Origin: Parapristionchus giblindavisi
Lineage: Eukaryota > Nematoda > Chromadorea > Rhabditida > Diplogasteridae
Direction: 5' to 3'
Assembly (NCBI GenBank): GCA_943737045.1
Contig: CALSFV010000064.1
Span: forward strand, 248,001 to 312,000
Length of the DNA stretch: 64,000 nt
The translations under genes and the position numbers were made by a program. Shown here in pieces: positions 1 through 14,400 of this stretch (position 1 is its first letter; every line of letters begins with the position of its first letter). A model generated the notes under the pieces. The model was not told the origin of the DNA. It saw nothing but the letters and a program-made list of their open reading frames with translations, and ran no database searches.

Positions 1-1896
1 GCATATGAAGGACTATTGAATTGAAAGAATATAAAGAATTGCGAAATACACGGTATGACACAACAAGAGAAATCGATCGGCGACAGAATTAGCAGACAAA
101 AAGTGTCTGACATGTCTGCGCTCTCGCTTTTTCTTTGTATTCGCTGTGAGACCCAACAACAATATCTGCAGAATTCAGGCATTAATCAGGATTTTTCAAT
201 ACTTACTAATTACTGTAAGCATGTTCTTTTTCATGATTCAGGAATGGCGCGAATTTTTTCAAATCTGTATTTTTTTCTTATACGGAAATGCCTTCGTGAT
301 CGCGAACTACACTTTTGGTTTTCTGTATACGGTATGCGCTAAAAGTATAAACCTCCGCCCACTCTTTTCTCCGGTAGGTGTGTCACACCGTGCTATAAAA
401 GGTAAAAAGGGAGAAGAAGGAAGACAGCTAGAAGAGTTGCTAGAGTTGTACAATGATAATTACTGATAATAGCATTAAAACTGTGATTTACGTATGCATC
501 TTCACGTCAAATTTGATCACTAAGAGGGCTATCAATTTTTGAACTGTAAATTGGACAGTAAAGTTGGATATTGAGAAATGTGCACTAACGGTCGATCGAT
601 AATTCTTCTACTTGTCGTTGAAGAAGATGATGAAGTTTATTTCCAAGTACAAAAAATAAAATAGAATAAAAACTATTTGAACTCATACGGTCATTTAAAG
701 CCACAAAACTGATCAGAGCTGACATTTGAAAAGATGTGATATTGAAATATATATTTTTCTACTTATTCGTGCTCATAAATAATTATCAAAGTAAAAGAAT
801 GTGAGTAAATATGCCTCCAACAAGCAATTTCTTATATTCAATTTTTTGAGAATGTTGGTAGGCACATCCCCGATTTCAGTTTGTTTCATTACTTCACATA
901 TGATCATTAAGAGAATAATGGATTTTTAAAATGTAAATTCAACACTAAAATTTGATATTCATTGATAAATGTGCCTATCAACATTCTCAGAAGCACAAGT
1001 ATTTGAATATCTGAAATTACTACTTGGAGGCACTTTTACGCACAGTTCTTGTTTTTATCATTAATTATGAGTACGAATAAGTAGGAAAAAAATATTTCAC
1101 GGATGTCACATCTTATCAAATACGAGATCTGACCACTTGTTTACCTTTCTAAATCTGAAATGACTACTTGGAGGCAGTTTCGAGTGCAGTTCTTGTTTTC
1201 ATTATTAAATATAAGCACGAAAGAGCAGGAAAAAATATTTCACGGATGTCACATCTTATCAAATACAAGATCTGACCACTTGTTTACCTTTCTAAATCTG
1301 AAATGACTACTTGGAGGCAGTTTCGAGTGCAGTTCTTGTTTTTATAATTAATTATGACCACGAATAAGTAGGAAAAAAATATTTCGTTGCTCTCACATCT
1401 TCCCAAATACCATAATCTGACCAGTTTTGATGTTTAAAATGAACGTATGAGCTCAAAACATTTGTATTTATTTTTCTAATGCACATAAAGTGAAAGTTCA
1501 GGCAATTCTACACATTTTGGAAAAAAAAATTTAAAAAAGGATTCGAAATAACTGAACTAACTGCCTACAAACAATTGTCCAACAATACTATGGTAATGTC
1601 GTACATTGGGCCATTGGGCGTTTTGGCACTAAACTCAATGAATAACCAACTTCAGTGTCCAATTTATATTTTAAACATTTCTAGTTCTCTTAATGATCGT
1701 CATGACGCAAAGAAACATACGTAAAACCGACTTTTAAATTAAACGATATTAAAAATTCAAATAACAAATCACATATCTGACCTAACTCTACGTACCGTAA
1801 TCTGACAACATTTTTTCCTCTTCTTCTTCTCTATTTATTTCTCTTTTACTTTTTTAAAATTTTTTATATTCTTTCACTTCAATAGTCCTTCATATG
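1..1896. mobile_element. Non-autonomous DNA element with ~40 bp terminal inverted repeats
   Basis: The first ~43 bases (CATATGAAGGACTATTGAA...) return as their reverse complement at about 1855-1896, with only a few mismatches. Between the ends I see no transposase-like reading frame; the short open frames at 55-466 match no family and lack coding character. The interior is itself rearranged: about 700-960 is roughly the inverse of 970-1240, and a ~150 bp unit recurs directly. A TATAAAAG-like box lies near 392-400. Since the left end is at base 1, the true boundary and any target duplication are outside the window. Confidence 0.6.
1005..1430. repeat. ~150 bp tandem direct repeat, about 2.7 copies
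   Basis: The phrases CTACTTGGAGGCA, GTGCAGTTCTTGTTTT, CACGGATGTCACATCTTATC and AGATCTGACCACTTGTTTACC recur in the same order with starts near 1018, 1160 and 1310. The stretch 700-860 carries the same words in reverse complement, so the block is a tandem repeat inside a larger palindrome. Probably internal structure of the enclosing inverted-repeat element. Confidence 0.7.
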
Positions 1897-2099
1897 AAAA
1901 TTCTCGTATCAATTTCAACCTTTATCACATTAATTCACAACAAATCTCATTCAAGTTCAATCTTTATTATATGTTTTCATAACAAATAAATTATTTCTTT
2001 CTCTCATAACTCGTCTCATGCGCGAAACTTGACCATTCTCGAAAAACTGGTCAGATTTTTCAAATTTTGAAACTGGTCAGATAGCGACATTGTTGGGGT

Positions 2100-2250
2100 T
2101 TGAAAATGTATGAATGCCCCCCCCCCCCCCCTGTAAAAATGATGTCTACGCAATTTTTTGAAAAAAAAAAGTGTAACCATTTTTCGTTCGGATTTTTCCT
2201 TGTAGAATCGACCTCCAGGTACCCCGCCCATACATTTTCGAGCACCCACA
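2100..2250 (+). repeat. Dispersed repeat family A, copy 1 (poly-C / CTGTAAAA modules)
   Basis: This copy starts at GAAAATGTATG, has a C14 run followed by CTGTAAAAATG, then TTTTTCGTTCGGAT, TAGAATCGACCTCCAGGT and ACCCCGCCCATACATTTTCG. The same order of words occurs at 29,887-30,077 (+) and inverted at 11,370-11,570. A short relic with the same end word (GAAAATGTATGACCCCGCCCATGCATGG) is at about 2443-2470 in two adjoining pieces. No coding capacity. Confidence 0.75.
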
Positions 2251-2499
2251 TTGTGAGTGAGCACTTTGTCGATGCGATCAGTTTTGAGACTCGATACCCA
2301 TCTAGGAATATGCGGGAGATCGAAATTAGTAAGAATCACCCATTTCGGGTCACTTTCGAGTACTTGAGATGTTGATCGGGTCAGTTTTGTTCTAATTTGG
2401 GGTCAGTTTATAATTCGCAAAAACAACAGATTGTGGGTGGGGCGAAAATGTATGACCCCGCCCATGCATGGTTGTCATCATGATGATGTATCATTGTAG

Positions 2500-5400
2500 A
2501 ATACTCAAAGAAGAAGGCACAGTCGCTGTTGACATCGAGAATTAGCGAAGCTGAAGATGAAGCAAGGAGACAAAAGAGGATTGATATTCTCAAGGTATTT
2601 GGTTGCTTATTTATATAATGACTCTGACATGATTAGAATCAGTGTTGACCGTAAGAGCTGTAGGACAGATCAATCCATTTGTTACTGGACTACTAAAAAG
2701 TTCATTGTGGAACATGAAATGTGCGGGTGAAATGTTTCGAGATAGAGATAGTCAAATTTGTTCACATGAATAGACTAGCAAACTGATGATGCAATTTTGT
2801 TGTTAATATTGTATAGGTAATTTTATGGAGACGAAAGAAGGAGTTAAGTCAGTTTTGACACAAGATGAGATGATAACGAGATAACGACGACGGATGTTGA
2901 ATAGAGTTTAATCATTATTGTTCCCTTTTCAGGAGCAGGGTGTGTCAGAGACTGAGATATCTGAGGAACAAAAGGAGGATGTCATGATTGTAGATCAATC
3001 GGCAAAACTACTTCAAGATGGTACGGTATACTTTGATTATCGATCGATCGGTCTTTTTTATACGTTATTGTTATCAGATATGTCGATTATGTTGATGACG
3101 TGCTGATTAGTGTTTATCCATCTTAAGAACAATTATTGTTATTTTAAATATTTAAACAATAATTTGTTAAGATCGTCGAGCAGAGATTGAGCGTGCAGTT
3201 CGAGAAGATGAAGCGAGAAGTCTGAGGGAGAATAGGAAGATGATGTGGAGAGATGGATTAGGTGAAAGGTTGGTTATTGATTTATTGATTGAATCAATTA
3301 GATTGATTGATTGATTAAAGTAATGACATCTCAATAGCATGTTCCAACTTGCCTGAGTATTGTTTCTTAGTGATTCTATCGTTTGCGTAATTGAACGTTG
3401 CTAAATGCAAGTTAATTTCACCAGTGACATTCGCGTTTCGCCACATTTAGATTAAAACTTCCCAGGATACTCGAGAGTTGGTATCTTTTGACAGCTTCTA
3501 ATATCCTTCAATATTCTGTGTTATCGAAATTACAGATGGACTGGTATCGCCCTTGCCCTATCCACGTGTTGTCTACTCGGGGGCGTCGGCGCGCATGCCG
3601 CATTCCTCTGGCGGAACGGAGACGCGGAAAGAGAAGCGGTTGAGGATTACATGGGGTTGGTGTATTCATCATTGTTAATCTACTATTATTATATTATTCG
3701 GTAGACAAAAAAGTTTTGCATGACGTCGAAGGAAATCACTTCGGTCTCGCACTCTTGTTATTGTTTGCGATAGGAATTTTGTGATTGATAGATATCGATT
3801 ATTGATTGATTCTCGTAGATGTATCGTGAACAACACCTTCCTCACCCTGGACATATCATGGATTGATAAGGCCGATGAGCCATGGATGGACGATCATGGA
3901 AGTGAAGGAGGACTTACTGTATCTGATCCACTCGAAAGACGAGCCAGACTGCACAGGTACGGTACATGAATGGGGTACTCTAGATGGCGAATATGGATAC
4001 GGTACAGAAGAGTACGACATGTGATCTGATTATGTTTTTTTTATTAGATGAATCAAATATAATTACTTGAGAATGATTTCATTGAGGTTTTCATGTTTCA
4101 ATGAGTTATGATTAGAGTTGTTGTGTTATTTATATCACGATTGTTCTCTACTTGCCATAATTAATAACTTCTATACAGCAAACAATTTATTCATTAATCA
4201 ATAACAATTATGTTTGATTTTTTTAATCTTTAACAATATATTGATTTCAGTAACATCTCCCCTCTGTATTGTTCTCTTCCCGATTGGGGAAACTCTCGTC
4301 TATCGGCTATTCTTCTCGTATTCATTGTTCTTCCTATCGTACCATTCCTCGTCTACCTTATTGCCTTCTTCTCGGGACTCGCGGGATACTGTAAGTGTTG
4401 GTATTGGATTTTGATTATTGATTCATTCTTTGTGGTCACTCAAAACAAACGAAGCTTCATCACATAATAACTTTGATTTTGGAATGAGTGGACCGTGAGA
4501 CGGGAAAGTGAAAGGTGAGGGGTTTGAGAGATAAAAGAATATTTCATGTGTATTGACATCCCCACTAATTTTGTTCTTGATTACCTGGGAATTATGTGTT
4601 TCACATTCATTTATTAGGTCTTGATAGGAAAACGTATGGTGATTTGATTATAGGAATGCTCAATTCACACTTTAAAAGGCCTTTCCATTCATGCATTGCC
4701 ATACCCTCGCAGTGCGAGGATTGACCCACTATATAAGGCTATTTTAGGGAACTTGATAAAAGCATTAAGCTAAACATAACGATTTTTAAGTGAAAATAAC
4801 GAATTTTGTGAATCAACCCACCCTATTTCGAGAATTGACCCACTATATAAAAATAAACGGCGAGGGTACCGAAAATGTATGTTTCCATTCTGGTTGTCTA
4901 TTGGTTACGTTTGGTCATGCTCTAGATTTTGATTTCTTTAATAATTATCGATCGATCGATTTGAGGTGGACTTCGTAAGGCTAAAGTCATACGCAAATCG
5001 GCTGATGACGACTTTGAGAAGGGTCAATTGATCGAGTTGCCTGAGATTATCAAGGTATACTGGTATACTGCACATTTTATGAAGAAATGTTGATTTTATC
5101 ATTATTTTATGTTTATGAAAAGACTCTATACCACTACGTGACAACTTTCTTTGTTAATTAAACAACATAGAAACTGGAAATTAACAAGTTAAAAGCTCAT
5201 TAAATTAACCAATAATTCAGCCCTCATCGGATACTGGAACGTGTGCGGATGATGAGAGAAGCGGAAGTATGATGACGGAGAGAGTACCTGTGATACAGAG
5301 GAATGCCAATGGTACGGTAGATTACCCGGGTTATCGTAGCACTTTATGTGTGTACTATGGTGGATCAATAGGATTAGCGTTTTCGTGTTACATTCTTCTT

Positions 5401-8400
5401 TATTGATTACAAATGACATATGTGGTTGTAGGTTGAAAGATCAAAGATCAAATCGAGAAATGATGTCATTTGCAGCAGCGGCATCGTGCTCGGATACACT
5501 CTCCGTTCGTGGAACTCTCAATCGATTCCAATCAACAGAGATAACGGAGGAGTTCCGAGCGACCTCTCCAGTTCCATCGAATACAAGGAGTGAGATACCA
5601 CCGAAGAGGAGGGCTGTGTCCACACCACATGTTAGGAAGTAAGTGGTCAGAGGATTGATAATAATAGGGTGAAACATGGAATCAACAAGTGATGTTTATG
5701 ATCTTACTCCTATTCATCTCTCATTATCAGTATATTTTAGAGAGTGTTTTTTTTTTTGTTATTAATTATGCGGATTATAGGATGAATCTACTGAAACATC
5801 AAGAGAACAAGAGGCGATTGAGGGCAGAGGCACGTGCTTCATCCACTGAGACACTACAGAGAAGACCACGAGAGAGTGGACAGGTGAGGATGAGTATTTG
5901 GAATTGAGATGAAACATGAAAGTGACTGGTGGGAGATTTTGGAAGGTTGATAGTGTGTATGAATAGATATTATGTAGTGAGTGGATCGGTTAATAGAGGG
6001 AAAAGTGTTTATCAATATGTACAAGTATTATAGACAGAGATACAAGAATACGACAATGTTAGAAAGAATGATGATGATAAGATGATAAGTGTTTTCAAAT
6101 GTCAAGAAAGGTAGCAGAAAAAAATTCGTTTACTACTAATTCTTTTGTTTTCTTGACGTTCGAAGACTACATTAACTCGCAATGATTAGGCCGATAATTG
6201 ATGCGCGTCTCTTCTATGATTCCACTCTCGCCCACTATTTCTTTATCAGGCCTTCTTTATCTTTTATCCCTTTTATATCCTCTCACACTCCCTTCTCTCT
6301 CATTCCATTCACACAGCGCACTCTCTCACTCATCTAAAAAGGCGGTGAAGTTGAAAGGGTATTGAATGTAAACTAGATGATTGGCGACTGTCCTTAGTCT
6401 TCTTCACAGAAGAAGAATCCATCAAAGGTTATCTCATTGTTGAATCCTTCTATGAAGATATCCTCTTCGTCTTCATCTTCCTTATTGACGTACCTGTAGT
6501 GGGAATTACATCAACTAGTTTATGGAGTAGTAGTGCTAGTCATTAGTTTACCAATAGTAATAGTAGTTGAGAGGTTATCAGTATACTTGTAGTCGTACTA
6601 TTATTGACGTCGATAGCATAGTAGTAATCAGAGTATGGACTTACCTGGTAGCGATTGAATCTTCGAATGTGAGTGTACTATGGAAGTCTTGGGCATGGAA
6701 TTCATCTGTCAACGGGACTCCCTCTTCCTCGGCTACAAGCAGCCAGAAGTATCGAACATCGAGAATATCTCGATCTACCCCTGAAATTCAATCGATATTA
6801 TCGTATCCTTGGTTACGGTAGTGCTCAGTTTATGATAGATACCGTACATGATAGTTGGAGGGTGAACTCGGGCTTGCTGATGAATTCTTTCATTTGTTCT
6901 ACATTGGTGAATTCGCTGTGGCAGTGCTTCTTAAATGAAAAAAAATCAATGTTTGATATACGGTAGGCGGTTACCGTACCCTGAGCGTGGGAAAGTTAAA
7001 TCGATGAGCAATGTGAATCAGCTGATATTGATTGAATAGAGTGGATTTGATATCCGTTAGGAGAAATTGTTCGATGAGCTCCAGAATGGCGTTGTCGTCC
7101 TTGTTGTAGGCATAGCGTAAAAGGCTAATTAAATGATGAGCTAAGATGGTAGGCATTAGTTGGATACGGTAGTTTTGAGCAAACGCTCCAGTGTTAAACT
7201 TACGATTGACAATGTGGTTATCGAAGATCTCGTTCGGACTCATGGTTGGCTGATTGTCGACATATTCTGTAATTATTGATTTGGATGGATAGACTACAAA
7301 CTACAAAGATCAATCAAGCATACCGACGAAATTGAAATTGACATTGTCTCTGACTCTGTGTTCAGTCAGTCTTCTTGTTGTTCTCAATTCGTACAATACT
7401 GCCCGAGCGATTGTGAGTTCCTGCAAATATTGATCACGAATTGAGTTTATTGATCGACTGTAAACATAATTGACCGTACCGAAAGATCTTTGTATTGTAG
7501 AAGACTCTGGGGATTGTTTATGGCAGGGGTCGTTCTGAAATGAATTTATCGTATTGATTAATTAGAGATCAAAGATCAAACTTACCGGGCATATTCTCGG
7601 AATTGATCGAATAAGGCTTCGATTTGTTGAACAATGGATGGAGCGGGATTGGCAGCCATAGTTGATGAATGAGAAGTGGTTGAAGTAGTCAATGAATGAG
7701 ACTGAATATAGACTATCTGAATATGACTGTGTCCTATCCCGAGAGGAAGGGGCGGAGTTTAGTGTCAAACGAGGAAACGACCATGTCTGTCATCCTCCCT
7801 CTCCCTCTCCCTCTCCCTCTCCCTCTCCCTCTTTCTCTCCATGTTCCTCTCCCTCTGGCCCTCTTCCTCTGCCTCTTCCTCGATTGTAGAATCCATCCTT
7901 TATGATGGAGGTGCGATAACCGTGTGACAAGAGAGCGATACCGACCGTATCCAGAGGGTATGATAGATGAGAGATAAGAGGGGGGGGGTTTGATGAGAGG
8001 AATGAAGGTGATAGTGTGTGAGTTACGATGATATGGACACTGCTAATAATGATTTACGATTTGATGATCTATAGATGATATTGATTGATTGGGATTATAA
8101 AATGTATGAAACACTGAAACTGGACAGATGATTATCGAGATTGAAATGATTGAATACATGATATTTAAGAAAAATAAACAGATTAAAATACATAATAGAT
8201 ATGATATATGTCGAAAACCATGTTTTGGATATGTTAAAATGTGATATGCTTTATTTTCTATCTTACATCTTCTTTCCAGCTGGCTCCACGTAGATCAATC
8301 GATCGAGTTACAATGAACATGAGACAAGCACCGGTTAGTTGATTAAACTAATTCCTTTTCTTAAATAATGTTTCTGCATTCTCAAATTCTTCTCAAATGT

Positions 8401-11400
8401 TCTTGCACCAGTTGATTTTTTGTCATAGGAGTTTTAACGTCCAGAGTGTTTAAAAAAACCTTGATACGACGCCTGTACGCTCTATGAATATAGACAATTA
8501 CCATAATAGAATCGAGTCATTAGTAATTAAAATAGCAAAGTAGCAGTCTTTCATTTATAGCGCTACATGTTTCTATAGTTTTTATTCGAATGTCTTCATT
8601 TTCCTTATTCCTTACTCGTAGTGATATCACCAGTTGAATTTTGGTAGCACCGTCTATTCCTATGCAGATTGTTTAGTAAATCGCAATTGGTCTTCGTCTC
8701 TTCTCACATTAATATATGAGACGAATCGCCAGAGGTTCGACCACCCCCCGGACATAGAAATTTCGATCCCCTGAAAAATTCAGATTAAGTACTTTGAACG
8801 ATGCTCTATCGAACTGCGCTTTCCGAATTTGCATATCTGTTCTCATTTTCGAGTAATGGTAGGTCAAAGTTGGCAGGTACGGTATTTTTGGCTCGAATGT
8901 GCGTCAGAAAAATGATCATAACTCCGTTCAAAATAATGATAGACACTTTTCCAAAAAAAGCATCGAAAGAGGAGATCTTGCGCAACATTTCCCAGTTGGT
9001 GACGTCATTTTTCGACCATGCTCCGGTGCTGGGCGGTCGGTTTTATGAAAAAGTGACTTAACTTTCCTAATCGGAAAAAGTGCACTTTTCTTCTATGCGC
9101 GTTTTGTTGCACCCATATGTGTCTAAAAATGACCCAAGTTTCAGAGGATTTCCGAATTGGAAAAAAAAGGCGTTGATTTTAGTGACGCGACCTCGGACCT
9201 GTCAAAGGAAAGAACGGCTTATTCCTTTATCAAGAAACAGCAAAGGAGCTTAAATGACTCAAAAACATCCGAAAAAGCATTACGAGCTCAAAATACCCAT
9301 ATACGGCAGTTATTTGAAACACAAAATCACCGAGTTCCGAAAAATTTGAAAAAACCCATATTTTGCTTTTCCACGTGGAAAAAACGTCTCAGTAATGTTA
9401 ATTAATCTTTATAATATTTCTTATAATGTTTTTGAACATTTATGTTTTTGGAAGTGAAGGCAAACCTGCTCTTAGAGCCGAGATATTCGCCATCGAGATT
9501 ACACGCGCGCGCCCCAACTCCGCGCGATGTGTTGCCATAAAATGAACGTTTTCCAGCTCAGAATGACTCAAAACAACTTGTTTCATCATTCTTATCAAAA
9601 AATACCTTGGAACAAGTTTTCTGTGTCTGTAAAAATCAGCAAAAGATTTGGATCGAACCGGGGTTCGAACCCGCTCGGTGTTTGCCTCTTTAGCTCTTGT
9701 TCGTCTCAGTAATGTGCGGTACCTCTTTAGCTCTTTACCTTTACCTCGATGGCGGATATCTCGGCTCTAAGAGCAGGTAGGCCTTCACTTCCAAAAACAT
9801 AAATGTTCAAAAACATTATAAGAAATATTATACAGATTAATTAACATTACTGAGACGTTTTTTCCACGTGGAAAAGCAAAATATGGGTTTTTTCAAATTT
9901 TTCGGAACTCGGTGATTTTGTGTTTCAAATAACTGCCGTATATGGGTATTTTGAGCTCGTAATGCTTTTTCGGATGTTTTTGAGTCATTTAAGCTCCTTT
10001 GCTGTTTCTTGATAAAGGAATAAGCCGTTCTTTCCTTTGACAGGTCCGAGGTCGCGTCACTAAAATCAACGCCTTTTTTTTTCCAATTCGGAAATCCTCT
10101 GAAACTTTCGTCATTTTTAGACACATATGGGTGCAACAAAACGCGCATAGAAGAAAAGTGCACTTTTTCCGATCAGGAAAGTTAAGTCACTTTTTCATAA
10201 AACCGACCGCCCAGCACCGGAGCATGGTCGAAAAATGACGTCACCAACTGGGAAATGTTGCGCAAGATCTCCTCTTTCGATGCTTTTTTTGGAAAAGTGT
10301 CTATCATTATTTTGAACGGAGTTATGATCATTTTTCTGACGCACATTCGAGCCAAAAATACCGTACCTGCCAACTTTGACCTACCACTACTCGAAAATGA
10401 GAACAGATATGCAAATTCGGAAAGCGCAGTTCGATAGAGCATCGTTCAAAGTACTTAATCTGAATTTTTCAGGGGGTCGAAATTTCTATGTCCGCGGACC
10501 CTCCGAAACGGTCGATTTTCTCGCGATTCGTCTCATATGTCGAATTATCAGTTATCATTATAAAAAGAGCAGTACCATTTTATTTAATTATAAATAATTG
10601 ATCTTAAAATGTCCTCTGGTATCCTTAATTGTATTGACTATTATTGATTGGTTGATTGATTACAGCCTGATGTACATCACTTCTCCGATGACTCATCCAC
10701 ATCCTCCAATAGCTTCTTCCGCATGTCCGCCTCTCAACGAGGAAACGAGAACGAAGGATCGAGTACGGTAGTTTTGAGCAGCCTACTACTGTAGATCCTG
10801 TAGATATCGTAACTCAAGTACCCTGATCTACTTTGTGTTATCCATTCAGCAATTGGCGATTCGGCAGCGAACGGTGGCAGAATGCAATTGCAAGCGGGTG
10901 TTGTGGGAATGGATCCGGTCATATCAGCTCAGGTCAGTCATCTACATCCATGATTATTGATTTCAAAGCTGTTCCTCGACTTGTCAATTTTCGTGAAAGA
11001 ATATCTTTTATTGCGTACTTATACGTCTGATTGCAAGCGAAGTGCATGGTCATGTTTAAAAAATGGCGTGAAACACGAATTCACCAAGTTTAATGAAGAA
11101 ACAAAAATGTGTGTTTATTGCAATGTACATTATGAAAATCCAGTTCTTCAAAGTTTTAAGACTTCTTGAAATGTGTCTATGTCCAACTCCCTATTAACTG
11201 CCTCCATACATTTTCGATAACCTCCTCGTTTATTTTTATATAGTGGATCAATTCTCGAAATAGGGTGGATTGATTCAAAAGTCGTTATTTTTTCGCTTAC
11301 AAATCGTCATTTTAGCTTCGTTTCGCATAAAGTGGCCTAAAAATTGGCCATATATAGTCCTCGCATTGCGATCATACATGGGCGGATTACCTGGAGCTCG

Positions 11401-14400
11401 ATTCTACAGGGGGCATCCGAACGAAAAATGTCTAATTTTACAGGGGGCGTGCACTTTTTTTCAAAAATTTCACCTAATCTTCATTTTTACAGGAGGCATT
11501 CCACAAATTTTCGAAAAGCCCTAATTTTACAGGGGGCACCCCCATGTCAGCGCCCATGTATGATTACGATGGTATGAAAATGCATGACTGCTTCTTCTAT
11601 TGGTATTGGTATATGGTTTCCATACCTGATTAAAATACTTGGGTCGTGTTTCAGATTGGAATGGCAGTGCCATGTGCTGCAGGAGTGAGTTTTGTGCATC
11701 TTTCAACATATTGTACCTCTATTAGTTTACATGTTGTGATTTCCCTTGTGCCAGTACTTGTGTGATGGCTTGGTGTAAAATGCGAAATCATAATTTGAAG
11801 TTAAGCGATTTGAGCGTAAAATGAACTGAAGTCTTGATGTGCCTGTGACTTTGCCGTTTCATCTTGCGTATATACCTGAAATAATTGGCTTGCGTTTCAT
11901 TACGATACGGTTTTGCGATGTACACGCGAAATAAATATATTATTCCAGTCTCACATTATTTATTGTAGCTTTGTAGTTTTGAATTAAATATTTATCTCTG
12001 ATAATGTTAATACTATTCAGATGTTCGATGAATGGCGTAACAAGAATGTCGATCAACGTATCATTGACTTGGGTAATCGAATAGGAGAATTAACCACCAG
12101 TCTGGAAGTGGCTATTTGTAAGATTTTAGTTTTATTTATTATTATTTATTTATTTAATTATTACCTAACAGTTTGATCAAGAAGTAAATATTGCTGGTGT
12201 GAAGTCAATTAGAACATAGGCGACATATTGACGGCTCTATTTGATCTTTCGATCTTTGATCTCATGATATTTTGATCTTTGATCTCTTACCGTATCATTG
12301 CAGCCCGACTGCACGAGTCATCATTTGAGTCATACGAGGACAGTATTCTCCTTCGTCGTTCCTCTAATCTCATATCCACTATTCATTCATTGGTCCTTGA
12401 TTTGGCTCAGACCACACCCGCCGTTGCTGCTATTGTAGATCAACAGCTCAATCAAGTTATGAGAGGTACGGTAGTTGAGTGATCTTTGATCTTTGATGGT
12501 TACTGTAAGTTGTGTATTTGGTACGACAACATATTTATGTTGATCTTTGATCTTTCTCTAGAATCGGCGGATCTTGCCACGGAGCTCGAGCAACGTCTAT
12601 CGGAGAGAGCCGCTAACTATGCAGATCTGATAGCTAATACGACACCCGAACAGGCTGCATACATTCAAAGTACCATCAATCAACATTTTGCTGGACAACA
12701 ACGACAGCCTGCAGGTATGACACTGGAGATTTTGTTGATCATGGGGTAATAATAAAACAATTTTTGCATCGTTTCATTCATTTTTCACACAATTTTACCT
12801 CCGAAATACCAACAAAAATTCATGAACGACACGTGCCAAGGTGCCCCTGTCACGATGATGCTCTGATATGACCTTGATATAATTTTTTAATTTAAAATTA
12901 ATAATTGATCACTGATTTCATAATGACTGTTTTCAGCAACTAACGGTGTACAATCAATTCCATCACAAGATAACAGGTAATAATCATTTACTTTATAAAC
13001 ACATTATTGAGAAATGTCGTGAATTAATAATAATATCTTTATGTGCGTTTCAGGTAAAAATGATAATGAGATACATAGAGAAATACATTAGGGACACATA
13101 AATACAATACTACAACGAGGTAGTAAGATTGAATTAACAGATAATGATGATATAATTATAACTATGAAGCATAGCACAGTATTCTGGTCCAAGCCATTTT
13201 TCTTCGAAAGCAAGACAAAGGAGAGACCATTGTATTCGAGAGAGTTTGTATGTTGAGCGGTCGTTCTTGCTTTGAAAGTCATGAGAACGCTGTGATAGGT
13301 AGAAATACAATTACGAAAGATTTTAACATTAGGACAAATTATAATTAGGCAGTAAATTCCAAGAATTGACAACTTTGTTCGAGATAAAGTTCAAAAAACG
13401 TTTGGATTGACAATTATGAATTACGTGATAAAGAGTGACCTTCTTATCGATAATCAATCAATATTTGTCTTTTAGATACGTTCATCCTCATCCATCCATG
13501 ACAGGACCAGCTCCACAGGCCGGAATGTCCGGCTTCCAGGCTCACTTCCTTCAGAATGGTACTGTATTACAATCAGAGTTCTTTAGGTTACGGTAGATTG
13601 CTATGGATTACTCTAGAACCATGATAGATAAATCTGCAAATAAAGAGATATTGCATTTTTGGGACACAGAAATGTGTTTTGTTTGAATGGGAATTAGCAA
13701 CATCATCAACATGTATAGAAAGCTGTCATAATATCTTTAGTCGAATTGAAATGGATAATGTAAAATGTATTTCAGGTCCATCACCACAACCACTCGATCC
13801 TGTGTCTGCCCGTGGCCCGCCAGTATATCCACCCGTACAAGTAATCGATGTACGAGAACGACCGCCTGGTGTGAGGTGAGGAATGAGGAATGAATTCACA
13901 TTGATATATTTGGAATATGAATGAATGTTGTTTAGAACATGTTTTTCTTTTTCTTTTTTTAACACTTTTTGATGTTGACCTGGTTGTTTTGTGTTTGCTT
14001 GTGCAAACTTTAGTTTGGCTATCGGGTCTAATTTTGTTTTCAAAGAGAGGGATCCGCCGCACCACATATTAATATCATTTTTTCAGTTCCCCTCAATCCG
14101 ACGTCACCTCCACTCTCTCGTCGTTTCCCTCTTCTGCACTCTCATCGGATACGTACAGACGACCGGCTCCGGTTCCGTCTGTCGGTACGGGAATGGGCCA
14201 CGCTACCGTCGTACCGAGACCCGCCTTTGGCCGGCCATTCGTGCCATCTCTTGCCGAACGACAGCACCTACTCAGAGGAGTGCAGTCACAACAACCGCAA
14301 CCGGCGTATGCGAGACAGTCTGCACACTTCCCCGCTCCTACCAGTAGTGTGTAAGTTGGTCTTTTCATCTTCTTTGATGGAAATGTTGATGGATTGTGTT

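Noticed and set aside
380..470. LTR-type promoter (TATAAAAG with nearby GGTGTGTCACACC)
   Set aside because: The enclosing unit has inverted, not direct, terminal repeats and no retroelement frames; the TATA-like box may be chance.
9157..10163. Mirror-image open frames of 82-108 codons beginning KKGVDFSDATSDLSKERTAY
   Set aside because: They are the two arms of one palindrome, so their agreement reflects inverted-repeat identity; no family match, no splice or start context.
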